From Undaria pinnatifida (taxonomy: Eukaryota; Sar; Phaeophyceae; Laminariales; Alariaceae), in assembly GCA_012845835.1 (NCBI GenBank), contig JABAKD010000004.1, forward strand, positions 10,296,732 through 10,360,731: DNA of 64,000 nucleotides, given 5' to 3'. The position numbers and the translations under genes were made by a program. This document shows, piece by piece, positions 36,301-38,700 of this stretch. The first letter of the stretch is position 1. Every line of letters begins with the position of its first letter. Under the pieces are notes generated by a model that worked only from the letters and a program-made list of their open reading frames with translations, had not been told where the DNA came from and did no database searches.

Positions 36301-36349
36301 TCGCTGGGAGGAAACCATTCACCAGGTAGACAGTGCCGCCGATTGTTAA
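229..36349 (+). CDS. TEX11/ZIP4/SPO22-like meiotic TPR protein, 22 exons traced (5' end probably outside window)
   Basis: At least 22 exons are listed separately below. Each joins the next in matching codon phase as modelled, although phase was used to choose between candidate splice sites for exons 4, 10, 12, 16 and 17. They encode about 1,080 residues of mostly helical, alanine- and leucine-rich sequence with TPR-like pairs. Two stretches resemble the C-terminal half of animal TEX11 and plant ZIP4 as I recall them: exon 20 (helix, then Asn-Pro-Ile-Asp, then helix) and exon 22 (Asn-Leu-Gly-Leu-Gln, then Ala-Glu-Arg-Phe, Ala-Leu, Arg-Trp-Glu). TEX11/ZIP4/SPO22 proteins are TPR scaffolds of roughly 900-950 residues that act on meiotic chromosomes with the ZMM group to promote class I crossovers. 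The extra length here is low-complexity linker (exons 6, 7, 10-12). Introns reach 2.9 kb and are full of small transposons. The stop at 36,347-36,349 is one possible end; a further exon after a donor at 36,326 is the alternative. Another TPR protein remains possible. Confidence 0.65.
351..1480. other. Intron, little recognised
   Basis: No coding or repeat structure stands out except a short R1-like end near 1,340-1,420 (a gaggtcctcaagtgaagagctc motif, then cttctaccctaggatg). Confidence 0.3.
1483..1830. repeat. R5: diverged 65-80 bp monomers with poly-C tracts
   Basis: Three related units each start like tccctcgagnatggaaat, run through a cttgaatta stretch and reach a C-rich tract (14 or more C at about 1,530). 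Related units occur at 23,500-23,625 and, more weakly, near 23,410 and 24,395. Confidence 0.5.
1878..1999 (+). CDS. TEX11/ZIP4-like gene, exon 2
   Basis: Acceptor cgacacag, donor ccag/gtaggc. Encodes a basic helical stretch (Ser-Leu-Phe-Ala-Glu-Asp-Leu-Val-Met-Ala-Met-His-Lys) ending Gly-Asn-Val-Asp-Gln. Starts with two bases completing the codon from exon 1 and ends in phase 0. Confidence 0.6.
2651..2899. mobile_element. R1 MITE copy
   Basis: Bounded by degenerate copies of the R1 terminal inverted repeat (consensus GACGCGTGCTACGATAGAGG). Inside are the R1 marks in reverse order: ccctaaccca, tctaggcatgata, ccattgggttgcac and gctcctcgattgagg. Lies in an intron. Confidence 0.6.
2908..3068. 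mobile_element. R1 partial copies
   Basis: Two overlapping R1 right ends: ttccgacgatcttgggtaag with a degenerate tatcgtaacacgc terminus, then tggccaatgcgtgctacttctatcgtcg. Confidence 0.5.
3344..3489 (+). CDS. TEX11/ZIP4-like gene, exon 3
   Basis: Acceptor cttccgcag, phase 0 start Met-Val-Ala-Gly-Tyr-Glu, donor ttcag/gtactt in phase 2. The end (Gly-Glu-Glu-Arg-Phe-Asn-Lys-Gly-Asp-Cys-Arg-Gly-Ala) is a TPR-like pair of the 'small residue, then growing load' type. A decayed copy of this part lies 460 bp downstream. Confidence 0.65.
3641..3803. mobile_element. R1 right half
   Basis: Carries aatcccatgatctaggtatgc, ccattccgacgacttt, aaggagccccg and the right terminus ctctatcgtagcatgcgtc. The left half is missing. 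Confidence 0.55.
3866..3950 (+). pseudogene. Decayed duplicate of the 3' part of exon 3
   Basis: About 80 bases align to 3,410-3,489 at roughly 70% by eye. Shared features are the actgcatg start, the Gly-Phe-Asn-Glu-Gly-Asp stretch (against Arg-Phe-Asn-Lys-Gly-Asp in the exon) and a Ser-Phe end. The copy needs a small gap to align and has no consensus donor at the equivalent place, so it is probably a dead tandem exon within the intron. Confidence 0.5.
4250..4810. repeat. Three diverged tandem units of about 200-215 bp
   Basis: The segment cggcgaaccatgc / ttttctctagctc recurs at about 4,340, 4,545 and 4,757. It is preceded in two units by a gggtggtgacctgg-like stretch and in two followed by cgcctcccttgg-like sequence. 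Intronic. Confidence 0.5.
5150..5240. repeat. R8 end with poly-C tract
   Basis: The stretch gtggtcaatggtcag ... aaggcaagcaacaaatgagt leading into 16 C also occurs at 39,430-39,490 and, more diverged, at 21,000-21,050. Confidence 0.4.
5698..5951. mobile_element. R1 MITE, near full-length
   Basis: Left terminus gacgcatgctgcggtagaag, right terminus ctgtcgcagcactcgtc. Core has cacttgaggagctctgtacc, caatcccatggcctaggtat, ttccgacgaatttgggttaa and gtcccgtaattcag. A good reference copy (about 254 bp). Confidence 0.7.
6237..6351 (+). CDS. TEX11/ZIP4-like gene, exon 4
   Basis: Strong pyrimidine tract tttttctgccgagcag before 6,237; donor gcaag/gtgcgg. Encodes a helix with Ala-Ile-Leu-Cys-Thr-Lys-Met-Leu-Glu-Asp and ends Glu-Leu-Leu-Phe-Ala-Lys-Ser-Lys. 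One base completes the phase-2 codon of exon 3; phase 0 out. Confidence 0.6.
6905..7150. mobile_element. R1 MITE, decayed
   Basis: Left terminus gacgcacgctgcggtagagg, then acccgacggacaaccccacg (R1 centre) and cggttaaggagccccggc; the right terminus is not clear. Confidence 0.45.
7575..7783 (+). CDS. TEX11/ZIP4-like gene, exon 5
   Basis: Acceptor ccggttgcag, phase 0 start Val-Leu-Cys-Asp-Ala-Gly-Asp-Leu-Thr-Gly-Ala-Tyr, a classic TPR turn, then Ala-Ala-Glu-Ala-Leu-Val. Donor gacag/gttggt, phase 2 out. Joined to exon 4 it forms one continuous helix pair. Confidence 0.65.
7970..8262. repeat. CATACTAT microsatellite
   Basis: Irregular run of catactat / catactctc / ttatactat units over nearly 300 bp in the intron after exon 5. 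It is open in one frame only because the unit lacks stops there, and has no coding value. Confidence 0.85.
8434..8620. mobile_element. R1 left part, reverse orientation
   Basis: Perfect terminus gacgcgtgctacgatagagg, followed by ttctgagacgacggggctcc, ttaacccaaaattatcgg and gttcatcggatggcac. Confidence 0.55.
8880..9373 (-). other. Low-stop stretch in intron 5, unrecognised
   Basis: Two overlapping minus-strand frames of about 100 and 144 residues, lacking family motifs that I know. They could be a decayed coding relic or chance. The region holds no R1/R2 sequence. Confidence 0.15.
9548..9854 (+). CDS. TEX11/ZIP4-like gene, exon 6
   Basis: Acceptor tctcacaag after a T/C-rich tract. One base finishes the Arg codon of exon 5, then Phe-Val-Gly-Thr-Ser-Lys, a helix (Leu-Leu-Gly-Gly-Leu-Ala-Met-Ala-Ile-Arg-Leu) and a Ser/Gly/Lys/Ala-rich linker ending in a Thr-Ala-Glu-Glu-Leu-Ile helix. 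The 3' end is uncertain: tat/gtatga keeps phase 0, while an earlier cag/gcacgt would also keep it. Confidence 0.6.
10334..10568 (+). CDS. TEX11/ZIP4-like gene, exon 7
   Basis: Acceptor tatgtttag, phase 0. Encodes Leu-Glu-Gly-Leu-Val-Thr-Phe-Ala-Glu-His-Phe, then Glu-Glu-Trp-Arg-Glu-Cys-Ala-Lys-Trp-Cys, a Trp-containing TPR-like pair, followed by a Ser/Thr/Ala linker. Donor cgag/gtgggt, phase 1 out. Confidence 0.65.
10583..10680. mobile_element. R1 left end fragment
   Basis: Reads gaacgcatgctacgatagg, then tccc-ttgaggagttctatacccatcac as in the R1 left arm; it lies only 15 bp after the exon 7 donor. Confidence 0.45.
11301..11636. repeat. Two tandem 168-bp units, apparently identical
   Basis: Unit 1 is 11,301-11,468 and unit 2 is 11,469-11,636; I see no difference between them. 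Each contains an R1 core piece (gtgcaacccaatgagcgatc, catggtctaggtatacaacg). Unit 2 continues into an R1 right end to 11,712. Confidence 0.85.
11637..11712. mobile_element. R1 right end after the 168-bp duplication
   Basis: Contains the R1 end order cggccagaaatgttttggc, then gtgcatcgtagcacgcgcc. The element core is inside the duplicated unit, so the duplication happened within an R1 copy. Confidence 0.5.
11854..12464. mobile_element. R1 MITE split by a SINE
   Basis: Left terminus gtgacgcgctacgatgaccc, right terminus cctctgttgtagcacgcgtc. The R1 core is interrupted at about 11,947-12,260 by a reverse-oriented SINE, with an atatacctctnccca-like direct repeat on both sides. Confidence 0.65.
11948..12260 (-). 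mobile_element. tRNA-derived SINE, copy 1
   Basis: Reading the minus strand from 12,260: a tRNA-like head (gccggtcgccccggtggcg), A box TGGCGTATCAG and B box GTTCGAGCC. A unique body (cagtgggattgctgaccc-like, then gtcaacacctgtgacc-like) ends in an A-rich tail at 11,950-11,966. Flanked by a direct repeat of about 14 bp with one mismatch. Confidence 0.75.
12584..12610. repeat. (TA)n microsatellite
   Basis: About 12 TA units immediately left of an R2 copy. Confidence 0.8.
12634..12909. mobile_element. R2 MITE copy
   Basis: Left end caatgctacgatagggggg, right end ggggtaggtagccttag. Inside, two gtcactcgtgcgagtga-type palindromes and the motif cctaaagtattttcggcagt that marks the family. Confidence 0.65.
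13347..13441 (+). CDS. TEX11/ZIP4-like gene, exon 8
   Basis: Acceptor ggatcaag, two bases complete a Gly codon; donor gggag/gtaagc is near-perfect. Reads Cys-Arg-Leu-Gly-Asp-Phe...Leu-Asp-Gln-Ala-Leu-Ala-Leu-Cys-Pro, a complete TPR-like turn. Phase 0 out. Confidence 0.65.
13781..14048. mobile_element. R2 MITE copy
   Basis: Left end cgctactacggtaagggggg, right end gggggtagcccccaaattg and tagccttggt. Carries ggtcactcgggcgagtcccc, ttaagtatattcggtcagcg and gagccacctgcgcaagtggc. About 268 bp. Confidence 0.7.
14225..14460. mobile_element. R1 MITE, right end missing
   Basis: Starts gacgaatgctacgtacgg-cagaggtgcaccatt; contains ggggctccctacac, ccccatggcctagaaatacg and tcggggcttcag. Confidence 0.5.
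15104..15245. repeat. Minisatellite of ggaagngtggaagcatac units
   Basis: About six units of 19-22 bp, grouped in a higher-order repeat of about 68 bp that includes agcagtagtaatggaaggg twice. Confidence 0.8.
15421..15945. mobile_element. R2 MITE split by an R1 element
   Basis: Left part ggtagggggggtggtacccc with gccactcccacgagtgactc; right part gcttaagaccgcaaaacaac, ggggtcacgcgcgcgtgtga and cttacggtaacctggg. An R1 copy (15,529-15,780) sits between, so R1 jumped into an existing R2. Confidence 0.65.
15529..15780. mobile_element. R1 MITE, near full-length, nested in R2
   Basis: Left terminus gacccgagctacgatagag, right terminus gcacctctatcgtagcatgc-gtc. Reverse orientation core (cttgacccaaaaccgtcgg, cctaggccgtatgg). 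Confidence 0.7.
16089..16266 (+). CDS. TEX11/ZIP4-like gene, exon 9 (GC-AG donor likely)
   Basis: Acceptor ggcgtcag, phase 0, Val-Ala-Phe-Trp-Ser-Ala-Ala-Arg, later Leu-Cys-Leu-Tyr-Leu-Ala-Ser-Cys-Ala-Glu-Leu. The only well-placed 5' splice site is caag/gcaagt, the usual consensus for GC-AG introns. Phase 1 out, completed to Asp by exon 10. Confidence 0.6.
16451..16640. mobile_element. R1 partial copy
   Basis: tagcatagaggcagcacttt, gactggcgtggctcctcagc, tacttaggccgttggattgt and gatcggactgcagtttc follow the R1 reverse order. Confidence 0.5.
16645..16904. mobile_element. R1 MITE, near full-length
   Basis: Left terminus ctcgtgctacggtagggg, right terminus gctacctctatcgtagcatt. Core ctcctcacttgagtaagtc, gacgattttgggttaaggag and ccggccgttcagaaac. 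A 20-bp palindromic tatgtatatgtatatacata lies in the middle. Confidence 0.65.
17011..17290. mobile_element. R1 MITE, decayed
   Basis: Left terminus gacgtgtgctacgatcgggg, right terminus ccaatcgtagcatgca; inside ttggccaaacttttcctgac and gatggggccccttaac. Confidence 0.5.
17351..17658. mobile_element. R1 MITE carrying telomere-like repeats
   Basis: Left part agtagagatgcggcaaaaca and ggccctcacttgagaagctc; right part cattccgacgacttcgggtc, aaggagccccgccatccag and gttgtagcacgcgtctc. The middle is replaced by unrelated DNA with a TTAGGG tract. Confidence 0.6.
17466..17500 (+). repeat. Interstitial telomere-like (TTAGGG)n tract
   Basis: Five TTAGGG-type units in a row with one variant (gtcagggttag). 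Looser gggtcaggg/ggggtaggg stretches occur near 41,645-41,695 and 42,160-42,195. Confidence 0.8.
17895..18113 (+). CDS. TEX11/ZIP4-like gene, exon 10
   Basis: Begins at cggtag/at, or alternatively 46 bases later at acaag/ct, which also keeps phase. Encodes Met-Val-Glu-Glu-His-Leu-Leu-Gly-Ala-Leu-Leu-Glu-Asn, then a Pro/Gly/Ser linker. Donor ggat/gtgagg gives phase 1, completed to Ser by exon 11. Another donor at 18,131 would break the phase. Confidence 0.5.
18165..18345. mobile_element. R1 left half
   Basis: gacatgctacggtagaggac, ctgaggctcctcgttgg and acccgatgatgagcaattac-acggcccat follow the R1 forward order; the right half is absent. Confidence 0.5.
18641..18895. mobile_element. R9 element, copy 1
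   Basis: Aligns by eye along its length to 31,385-31,635: gcggtaggggatgcactc, tggtcggttgagctccgaac, gggtcgggttgcgcgaac and ttgggctcctcgtgttagga. Both lie in introns. The ends resemble R1 termini, so R9 may be a relative. Confidence 0.5.
18886..19163. mobile_element. R2 MITE copy
   Basis: Left end ctgctaccttagaggggtcc; right end taacccccctaatatagcct. Includes two CG-rich palindromes (cgcgcgagtgacccccc; actcgtgcgagtggc). Confidence 0.65.
19614..19798 (+). CDS. TEX11/ZIP4-like gene, exon 11
   Basis: Acceptor gacctcag; a linker (Met-Asp-Ala-Glu-Glu-Val) is followed by a helix Ala-Trp-Arg-Glu-Leu-Pro-Arg-Ala-Val-Arg-Val-Val-Ala. Donor ttaag/gtaggc, phase 0 out. Confidence 0.6.
20020..20530. mobile_element. 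Cluster of R1 fragments
   Basis: Pieces recognisable as R1: ctctatacctcacccaaaac, gacgcgtgctacaataatag, tatctctaggcgatgggt, gagctcctcaagggg, cctctaccgtaggatgt and cccatactgtaacatgcgtc. Orders and orientations are mixed, so several broken copies overlap. Confidence 0.4.
20636..20827 (+). CDS. TEX11/ZIP4-like gene, exon 12
   Basis: Very strong acceptor (tccttgccttcctcgcag), phase 0. Encodes 64 residues ending Ala-Ala-Ala-Leu-His-Ile-Asp-Pro...Phe-Leu-Ala-Lys; donor gcgaag/gtgtct, phase 0. Confidence 0.6.
20925..21050. repeat. R8 copy
   Basis: agcagaagcgtctcgg, ctattaggagtacc, ggtctcaaaagggacgg and caagtgactaatgcaagcac match 39,360-39,470 in order. Confidence 0.45.
21197..21310 (+). CDS. TEX11/ZIP4-like gene, exon 13
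   Basis: Acceptor agcatccag (pyrimidine-poor) is the one that keeps phase 0; the frame stays open further 5', so this edge is uncertain. Encodes Asp-Arg-Leu-Glu-Glu-Met-Cys...Leu-Leu-Val-Leu-Ala-Pro-Ala-Phe-Phe-Lys. Donor tcaag/gttggt, phase 0. Confidence 0.55.
21419..21503 (+). repeat. R6, about 80 bp, copy 1
   Basis: atcctcccctatactaattt, attcgtccccaacaagggtt and ccagttgtaaaggcgttaa. The same unit is at 44,284-44,362 and, inverted, at 33,771-33,853 and 45,140-45,212. Confidence 0.55.
21497..21745. mobile_element. R2 MITE copy
   Basis: Starts taaggtaccggggggggg next to R6, ends atgccgtagcgttggt. Contains gggttattcgcgcgagtaac, cctaaagtattttcgtcact and gagtcactcgtgcgagtggc. Confidence 0.65.
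22244..22660. mobile_element. R1 MITE with a duplicated core
   Basis: Two successive R1 reverse cores of about 190 bp (tagaggcagcactcttagg and tagaggtagcactttcagg starts; each then aaatcgccgga, tatgggtactt, ggccatcgggttgt). One right end follows (gcacgtccaccgcgtagcat). Confidence 0.6.
22773..22808 (+). CDS. TEX11/ZIP4-like gene, 36-nt micro-exon 14
   Basis: Acceptor actgctaggcag, donor gacaag/gtttgc, phase 0 at both ends. Encodes Gly-Cys-Leu-Trp-Leu-Gly-Ala-Gly-Asp-Ala-Asp-Lys, which joined to exon 15 gives a plausible TPR turn. Short exons are easy to find by chance. Confidence 0.4.
23400..23630. repeat. R5 monomers, second locus
   Basis: Units at about 23,520 and 23,587 repeat the cctcgagcatggaaat ... 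cttgaa pattern with a run of 12 C between them. A weaker unit starts near 23,405. Confidence 0.45.
23641..23891. mobile_element. R1 MITE, near full-length
   Basis: Left terminus ggcgtgctacgatagaggta; right terminus gtgcacctgtatcgttgcgt. Contains ttagtcctaaatcgtcgga, tgtaggccacgggtttc and gagctctgccagggag. Confidence 0.65.
24153..24272 (+). CDS. TEX11/ZIP4-like gene, exon 15
   Basis: Preceded by gatgaag and a poly-C tract; phase 0. Ala-Ser-Arg-Gln-Trp-Thr-Glu-Ile-Arg-Ala, then a helix Val-Leu-Gly-Ile-Ala-Ala-Thr-Leu-Glu-Leu. Donor aagag/gtattg is directly followed by a (TTGTTGTAG)-like microsatellite. Confidence 0.6.
24275..24375. repeat. (TTGTTGTAG)n / (TGTTGG)n microsatellite
   Basis: Begins two bases after the exon 15 donor and runs for about 100 bp, changing from ttgtagttg units to a clean gttggt array. 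Confidence 0.85.
24912..25238. mobile_element. R1 MITE, near full-length
   Basis: Left terminus catgctacgatagaggagc; right terminus cacttctatcgtagcacgcg. Core cttacttgaggagctgtgta, gatacccgatccgatgaaaa and gtccagacgatcttgga. Confidence 0.65.
25421..25724. mobile_element. R2 MITE copy
   Basis: Left end tcgctacgtagccccagggg; right end caaaagcgtagccttggtc. Contains gcagtggctcgagatcactc, gcttttgtgctgtactagtt and several ctatgatactac units near the right end. Confidence 0.6.
26296..26490. repeat. Two tandem units of about 99 bp
   Basis: Each has gggggtggtgattaactatt, gagggagacaacaatga, and cacaggatgttttcccatgc. A poly-G run precedes unit 1. Confidence 0.7.
26546..26589 (+). CDS. TEX11/ZIP4-like gene, small exon 16
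   Basis: Acceptor gagttgcag, donor atcac/gtaacg, phase 0 in and 2 out, 44 nt. Chosen because it joins exons 15 and 17 in phase (Leu-Ser-Gly-Ser-Leu-Gln-Arg). Another frame here is also open (Leu-Thr-Lys-Glu-Arg-Val-Glu-Lys), so the reading is unsure. Confidence 0.35.
26639..26728 (+). CDS. TEX11/ZIP4-like gene, exon 17
   Basis: Acceptor gtacgcag; Ser-Asn-Ala-Leu-Glu-Glu-Asp-Ala-Glu-Ala-His...Met-His-Ile-Pro-Ala-Lys-Ile. Donor ctcaa/gtacag, phase 2, completed to Asn by exon 18. A later donor at 26,767 is possible but would break phase. Confidence 0.45.
26861..26957 (+). CDS. TEX11/ZIP4-like gene, exon 18
   Basis: Excellent pyrimidine tract (ttcgttgttttttttgcc) before catcgtag. Encodes Asp-Met-Leu-Glu-Trp-Cys-Arg-Lys-Glu-Val-Glu-Val-Ala...Met-Ala-Ser-Lys. 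Donor ccaag/gtatca, phase 0. Confidence 0.6.
27261..27361. mobile_element. R2 end fragment, reverse
   Basis: gcttaacaccgcgaaggaac, ggtcgcacgagtgactcggg and taacccccctaccgtagcct give one end of R2. Confidence 0.55.
27401..27575. mobile_element. R1 right half
   Basis: aagtgcttcacccgttgagc, aatctcatagaatagtgt and atattgggttaaggagtccc follow R1 order, with A-rich expansion between. Confidence 0.45.
27764..28680. mobile_element. R2 MITE split by a SINE and other DNA
   Basis: Left R2 end ccaggctgcggtaggggga stops at the SINE head. R2 resumes after the SINE tail (gcagtggcccgaggtcactc, gagtaacccccttgtttc), then about 280 bp of other DNA, and ends gaaactacaataccgcagcc-ttggtcg. Confidence 0.55.
27784..28112 (+). 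mobile_element. tRNA-derived SINE, copy 2
   Basis: Head gtcggtcgccccggtggcgt, A box TGGCGTATCAG intact, B box one base off (gctcgagtc). The same body as copies 1 and 3 ends in aagaaaaaataaaaac. Inserted just inside an R2 terminus. Confidence 0.75.
29393..29530 (+). CDS. TEX11/ZIP4-like gene, exon 19
   Basis: Acceptor cttacgcag, phase 0: Met-Arg-Ser-Thr-Leu-Val-Val-Ala-Glu-Met-Ser-Val-Leu...Leu-Leu-Arg-Tyr-Cys-Met-Gln. Donor gcag/gtatta, phase 0; an earlier gctg/gtaggg would break phase. Confidence 0.6.
29640..30430 (-). repeat. Poly-C arrays (inverted counterpart of the 47.7-50.3 kb arrays)
   Basis: About three units of 200-400 bp repeat tcaaacgccccacctnanat, cgaaatccgccagagtaata-aacact, and a ccatgccgtagctccaact-like stretch, each separated by long C runs (about 20 at 29,780). 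They are the reverse complement of the G-rich units at 47.7-50.3 kb. Confidence 0.65.
30470..30875 (-). repeat. Fold-back family R7, reverse copy
   Basis: Carries ttctgtccccctcagaaacg-like, ctgatagctacactgtagtt, ggggagtcgccgatctata and gatctcgcagctggagtgta, the R7 order in reverse. A shorter piece is at 30,010-30,120. Confidence 0.6.
31149..31388. mobile_element. R1 MITE, full-length
   Basis: Left terminus gacgcgtgccacaatagagg, right terminus tgcttctatcgtggcacgcc. Core tgaggttcctcaatttggga, aatcccatggcctacgtacg, gttccgacggttttggctta and aaggagccccgccattca. Confidence 0.7.
31385..31635. mobile_element. R9 element, copy 2
   Basis: Matches 18,641-18,895 in order: ggtaggggttgcacttt, accggttgagccccgaaagt, ggtcgggttgcgcgagccaa and gcgaggagctcagaaagttc, ending gcacccttagcgtgggatga. 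Confidence 0.5.
32455..32598 (+). CDS. TEX11/ZIP4-like gene, exon 20
   Basis: Acceptor gttctccttcaag, donor gccgg/gtgcgt, phase 0 at both ends. Leu-Cys-Ile-Arg-Arg-Cys-Leu-Glu-Asp-Asn-Pro-Ile-Asp-Thr followed by Leu-Tyr-Gln-Arg-Leu-Ile resembles the helix, Pro-Ile-Asp, helix stretch I recall in the C-terminal half of vertebrate TEX11. Confidence 0.7.
32833..33219 (+). other. Open stretch between exons 20 and 21, uncertain
   Basis: 128-codon open frame with a helical middle (Ile-Leu-Arg-Glu-Met-Phe-Thr-Leu-Met-Gln-Trp-Leu-Leu-Ala-Arg-Leu). An acceptor gttgcag exists at 32,872 but I found no donor giving phase 0. Could be an extra exon or intronic relic. Confidence 0.25.
33289..33474 (+). CDS. 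TEX11/ZIP4-like gene, exon 21
   Basis: Acceptor ttgtcctgcag, donor caaag/gtgaag, phase 0 at both ends. 62 residues: Glu-Tyr-Ala-Leu-Ala-Met-Ser-Thr, then a helix Glu-Glu-Ala-Leu-Ile-Val-Ala-Asp-Glu-Phe, ending Val-Glu-Phe-Met-Ala-Ala-Lys. Confidence 0.65.
33588..33912. mobile_element. R1 MITE with an R6 insert
   Basis: Left end tacgtacgatagaggtacac, right end actcctatcgtagcgcgcgt. The core aatcccatggcctaggtgcg is followed by an inverted R6 unit (33,771-33,853), then cgtcgttcagaaatg. Confidence 0.6.
33771..33853 (-). repeat. R6, copy 2, inside R1
   Basis: attaacgcctctacaatttg, aaacccgtttttgagaaaaa and ggaggggtttgggggctctg are the reverse complement of the R6 unit at 21.4 and 44.3 kb. Confidence 0.5.
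33920..36187. other. Intron 21, mostly unrecognised
   Basis: No clear R1/R2/SINE copies apart from an R1-like piece at 35,960-36,030 (aagccatgggattgttcaac). A 152-codon minus frame at 35,373-35,831 has no recognisable domain. A pyrimidine-rich block lies at 35,400-35,490. Confidence 0.3.
36188..36349 (+). CDS. TEX11/ZIP4-like gene, exon 22 (possibly last)
   Basis: Acceptor cccttctttcccag is strong; phase 0. Cys-Tyr-Asn-Leu-Gly-Leu-Gln-Leu-Leu-Glu-Met-Glu-Gln, then Ala-Glu-Arg-Phe-Ala-Gly-Lys-Ala-Leu and Arg-Trp-Glu-Glu-Thr matches the conserved helix pair near the TEX11/ZIP4 C-terminus. The frame runs to a TAA at 36,347. A donor caccag/gtagac at 36,326 would instead lead to another exon. Confidence 0.7.
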   Translation, partial: CYNLGLQLLEMEQPREAERFAGKALGLIKIGASETFKNRWEETIHQVDSAADC

Positions 36350-36949
36350 CACCAACAATGTGATTTGCACCACGCAGGTTGGCCATATGAACCGCTTTCA
36401 AACCAGTGGTTGAATCAGGTAGGCAGGGCCGAGGAAAATAGGAATGCCACAACTTTTCAGATTAGCACGCAGATAGGCCGTACGGCGCATGTTTGCGGTC
36501 AGTGTTTCGCATGTTTAGAATCGAGTACGCTCTTTTTGGTTCCCGAATTTTCTGATTTGAACGCAAATTAAACCATGCGGATCGCATTCATGTCAATGGT
36601 TGGGCATGCTTTAGAGCCGAGGATGCTTGTGTTGCCTGGCCACCCATCCCTTCGTATAAGCTGTGGCGGCGCATGTTCCCCCACTGAGAGATACCCGGTA
36701 GATATTTCGCCTATTTCTTGTACGCGCGTTCTGGTCCCCCCTCCCAGCCCGCCCCTTAAACATTTGTTTTGTGGTAAGTAGGGAAAATGATATATTTATC
36801 CCGTCTGGAAAGTTGACCAAATGACCAAATGCGTGAATGCATTAATCGGCAAATATCGTTTTTAACTCTTTTATGTCTTAACCTTAAAACTGTTTGCCTT
36901 CTTTTTTATTTTTTGCATGGTTTTCCTTTGCCCCATACATATAGGTTTA

Positions 36950-37995
36950 CCGTAGTTGCCTACGAGCCAAAGAAAGGGACGCAGTGACAACCAACAGTAG
37001 TAGGCTCGATATGCCAGCGAGAATGCGTGGTGGGCTAGTGATGCACCCCAACCAAGCTTCGAGAGCTGGGAGGGCTTTTCTCCCCACTGGTTTGTTTCCG
37101 ATCCCCGGGAGCACAACCGACGAAGAGGAGACGTAGCTCGTGATCAGAGAACAGAGGCTGCCACGGAGAAGGGGGCGGAGGAGGGCGCCATTCCCGGGCC
37201 TCTTGCTGCTTAGGTGGGTACTGCAGTATAGTGCTTCTCCCGGCCATGCAAGGTGGGCTAGTGATGCAGACCAGTCGGTCTTCACGAGCAGGGGGCGTTT
37301 CTCGCTACTGGCTTGCTTCCGGTACCCACTTGCACACCCGGCGAAGAGGAGACGAAGCCTGTGAAACGCGACGGCAAGCTTGTGCCGGGCCGCTTGGGCT
37401 GTATGGGTGCTTACCGCGGTATAGTGTTTTCCCGGTCATGCCGAGCTGAAGTATGTTTCCTCGTTCTGAGTTGTTTATGATCTCCGGAAGCACAACCTGT
37501 GAGGAGGAAACCTACATTGTGAAACGCAACGGCAAATGTCGCGCAGGGGAGGGAGCTTATTCCAGCCCGCTTCAACTGTTTGGTTGCGTACTCTGGTGTA
37601 GTGATTACCCCGGTCACGCAGGGTGGGCTAGTGGTGTACACTACCCGGGAGACGAGGGCAGTGAGGGTGCTTGTCCCCTTTGGCTCGTTTCCGGTACACG
37701 CACGCACAATTGGCGACGATGAATGTAACCTGTAAAACGCAACGGCAACTGTCGCCCAGAGGGGGGAGCTTATTCCGGGCCGCTTGAACTGTGTGGCTGC
37801 TGAAGGTAGTAGTCTCTGCCATGCAGGGTAGGCTAGTGATGCTCTCCCGGGCACACCAACCAGGCGTCGAGGGCAGGGAGAACGTTTCTCATCAAATTTG
37901 TTTCCGGTACCCCAACGCCCAACCGGCGAAGAGGAAACGTAGCGTGTGGAATACAAACGGCGGCTACCGCGCAAGGGGGGGTGGTGTACCCAATA
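36950..37995. repeat. Diverged satellite, about five units of 180-220 bp
   Basis: The motif gggtgggctagtgatgca recurs (diverged) at about 37,030, 37,251, 37,441, 37,620 and 37,826. Each is followed by a tcgagggcagggagggc-like part, a ccggtacccac-like part, cgaagaggagacg and gtgaaacgcaacggcaac. Not intended coding sequence despite open frames on both strands. Confidence 0.75.
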
Positions 37996-38119
37996 TCATG
38001 AAAGACCTGTCTTTAGAATAGCCCCTCTCACCCCAACGACGCCGGGACGGAACACGTCGGGTTTTTACCGTCGAGGTAGACGTGGCGCGCATTAGGGCCC
38101 AAAGTACTTACATTCTCGC

Positions 38120-38700
38120 TTAATGATGCGTTCCCTTAATTTCGACACTGAGCTGACTCTTGCCGACAGTGTTTCCGTTCTCCGCTTTTGAAGTCGGCTT
38201 CTGCATGTTTCGGCAATCAGCTGACCGGTGCTGCGGTGGGCGCTTGGTTTCAGTTTCTTCAACGCGTATCACATACGCCAGTCCCCTCACGCACTCCTCC
38301 ACACATGTACGCCCTTCGGATCTATTAATAGAACTTCGAGCACCCTGTTGCGGTGGACTCCGCTTCCAGCATACTTCGGAGGAAGGTTCACGAGTATCAA
38401 AACCGTCCGTGCGCCAGAGGCCGTGACTCAATCTTTCACGATTCCAAAAACCGAGGTGTGGGTGACGGCACAATTCGACAACGCGTTTGTCCGTTGGGCT
38501 ACTGGCTGGTTCGAGTTGAACGCCCAAACTTTTTTCCCACACGCATGCCGCTTGCAATATCTACTCGAATGCCATATATATATTGTATCATGCTGACCCC
38601 CATGAACAGCGAAAAAGGGTTGCTTGGCCAGATAGACTATATAAACGGGGATGTAGGGCTGGGGTCACCAACCATAGGGCATACAAAAATTCTGTAGTAG
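38120..38700. other. Low-stop stretch, no product recognised
   Basis: Overlapping open frames of 88-145 codons occur on both strands, which argues for a GC-influenced chance effect or an old coding relic rather than a specific gene. No splice-site-bounded exon stands out. Confidence 0.2.

Noticed and set aside
36378-36418. 41-nt micro-exon after exon 22
   Set aside because: It has an acceptor and a gtaggc donor, but in phase 0 it meets a stop, so it cannot follow exon 22 as modelled.
37411-37974. 187-codon minus-strand frame
   Set aside because: Lies wholly in the satellite; open frames occur on both strands because of the repeat composition.
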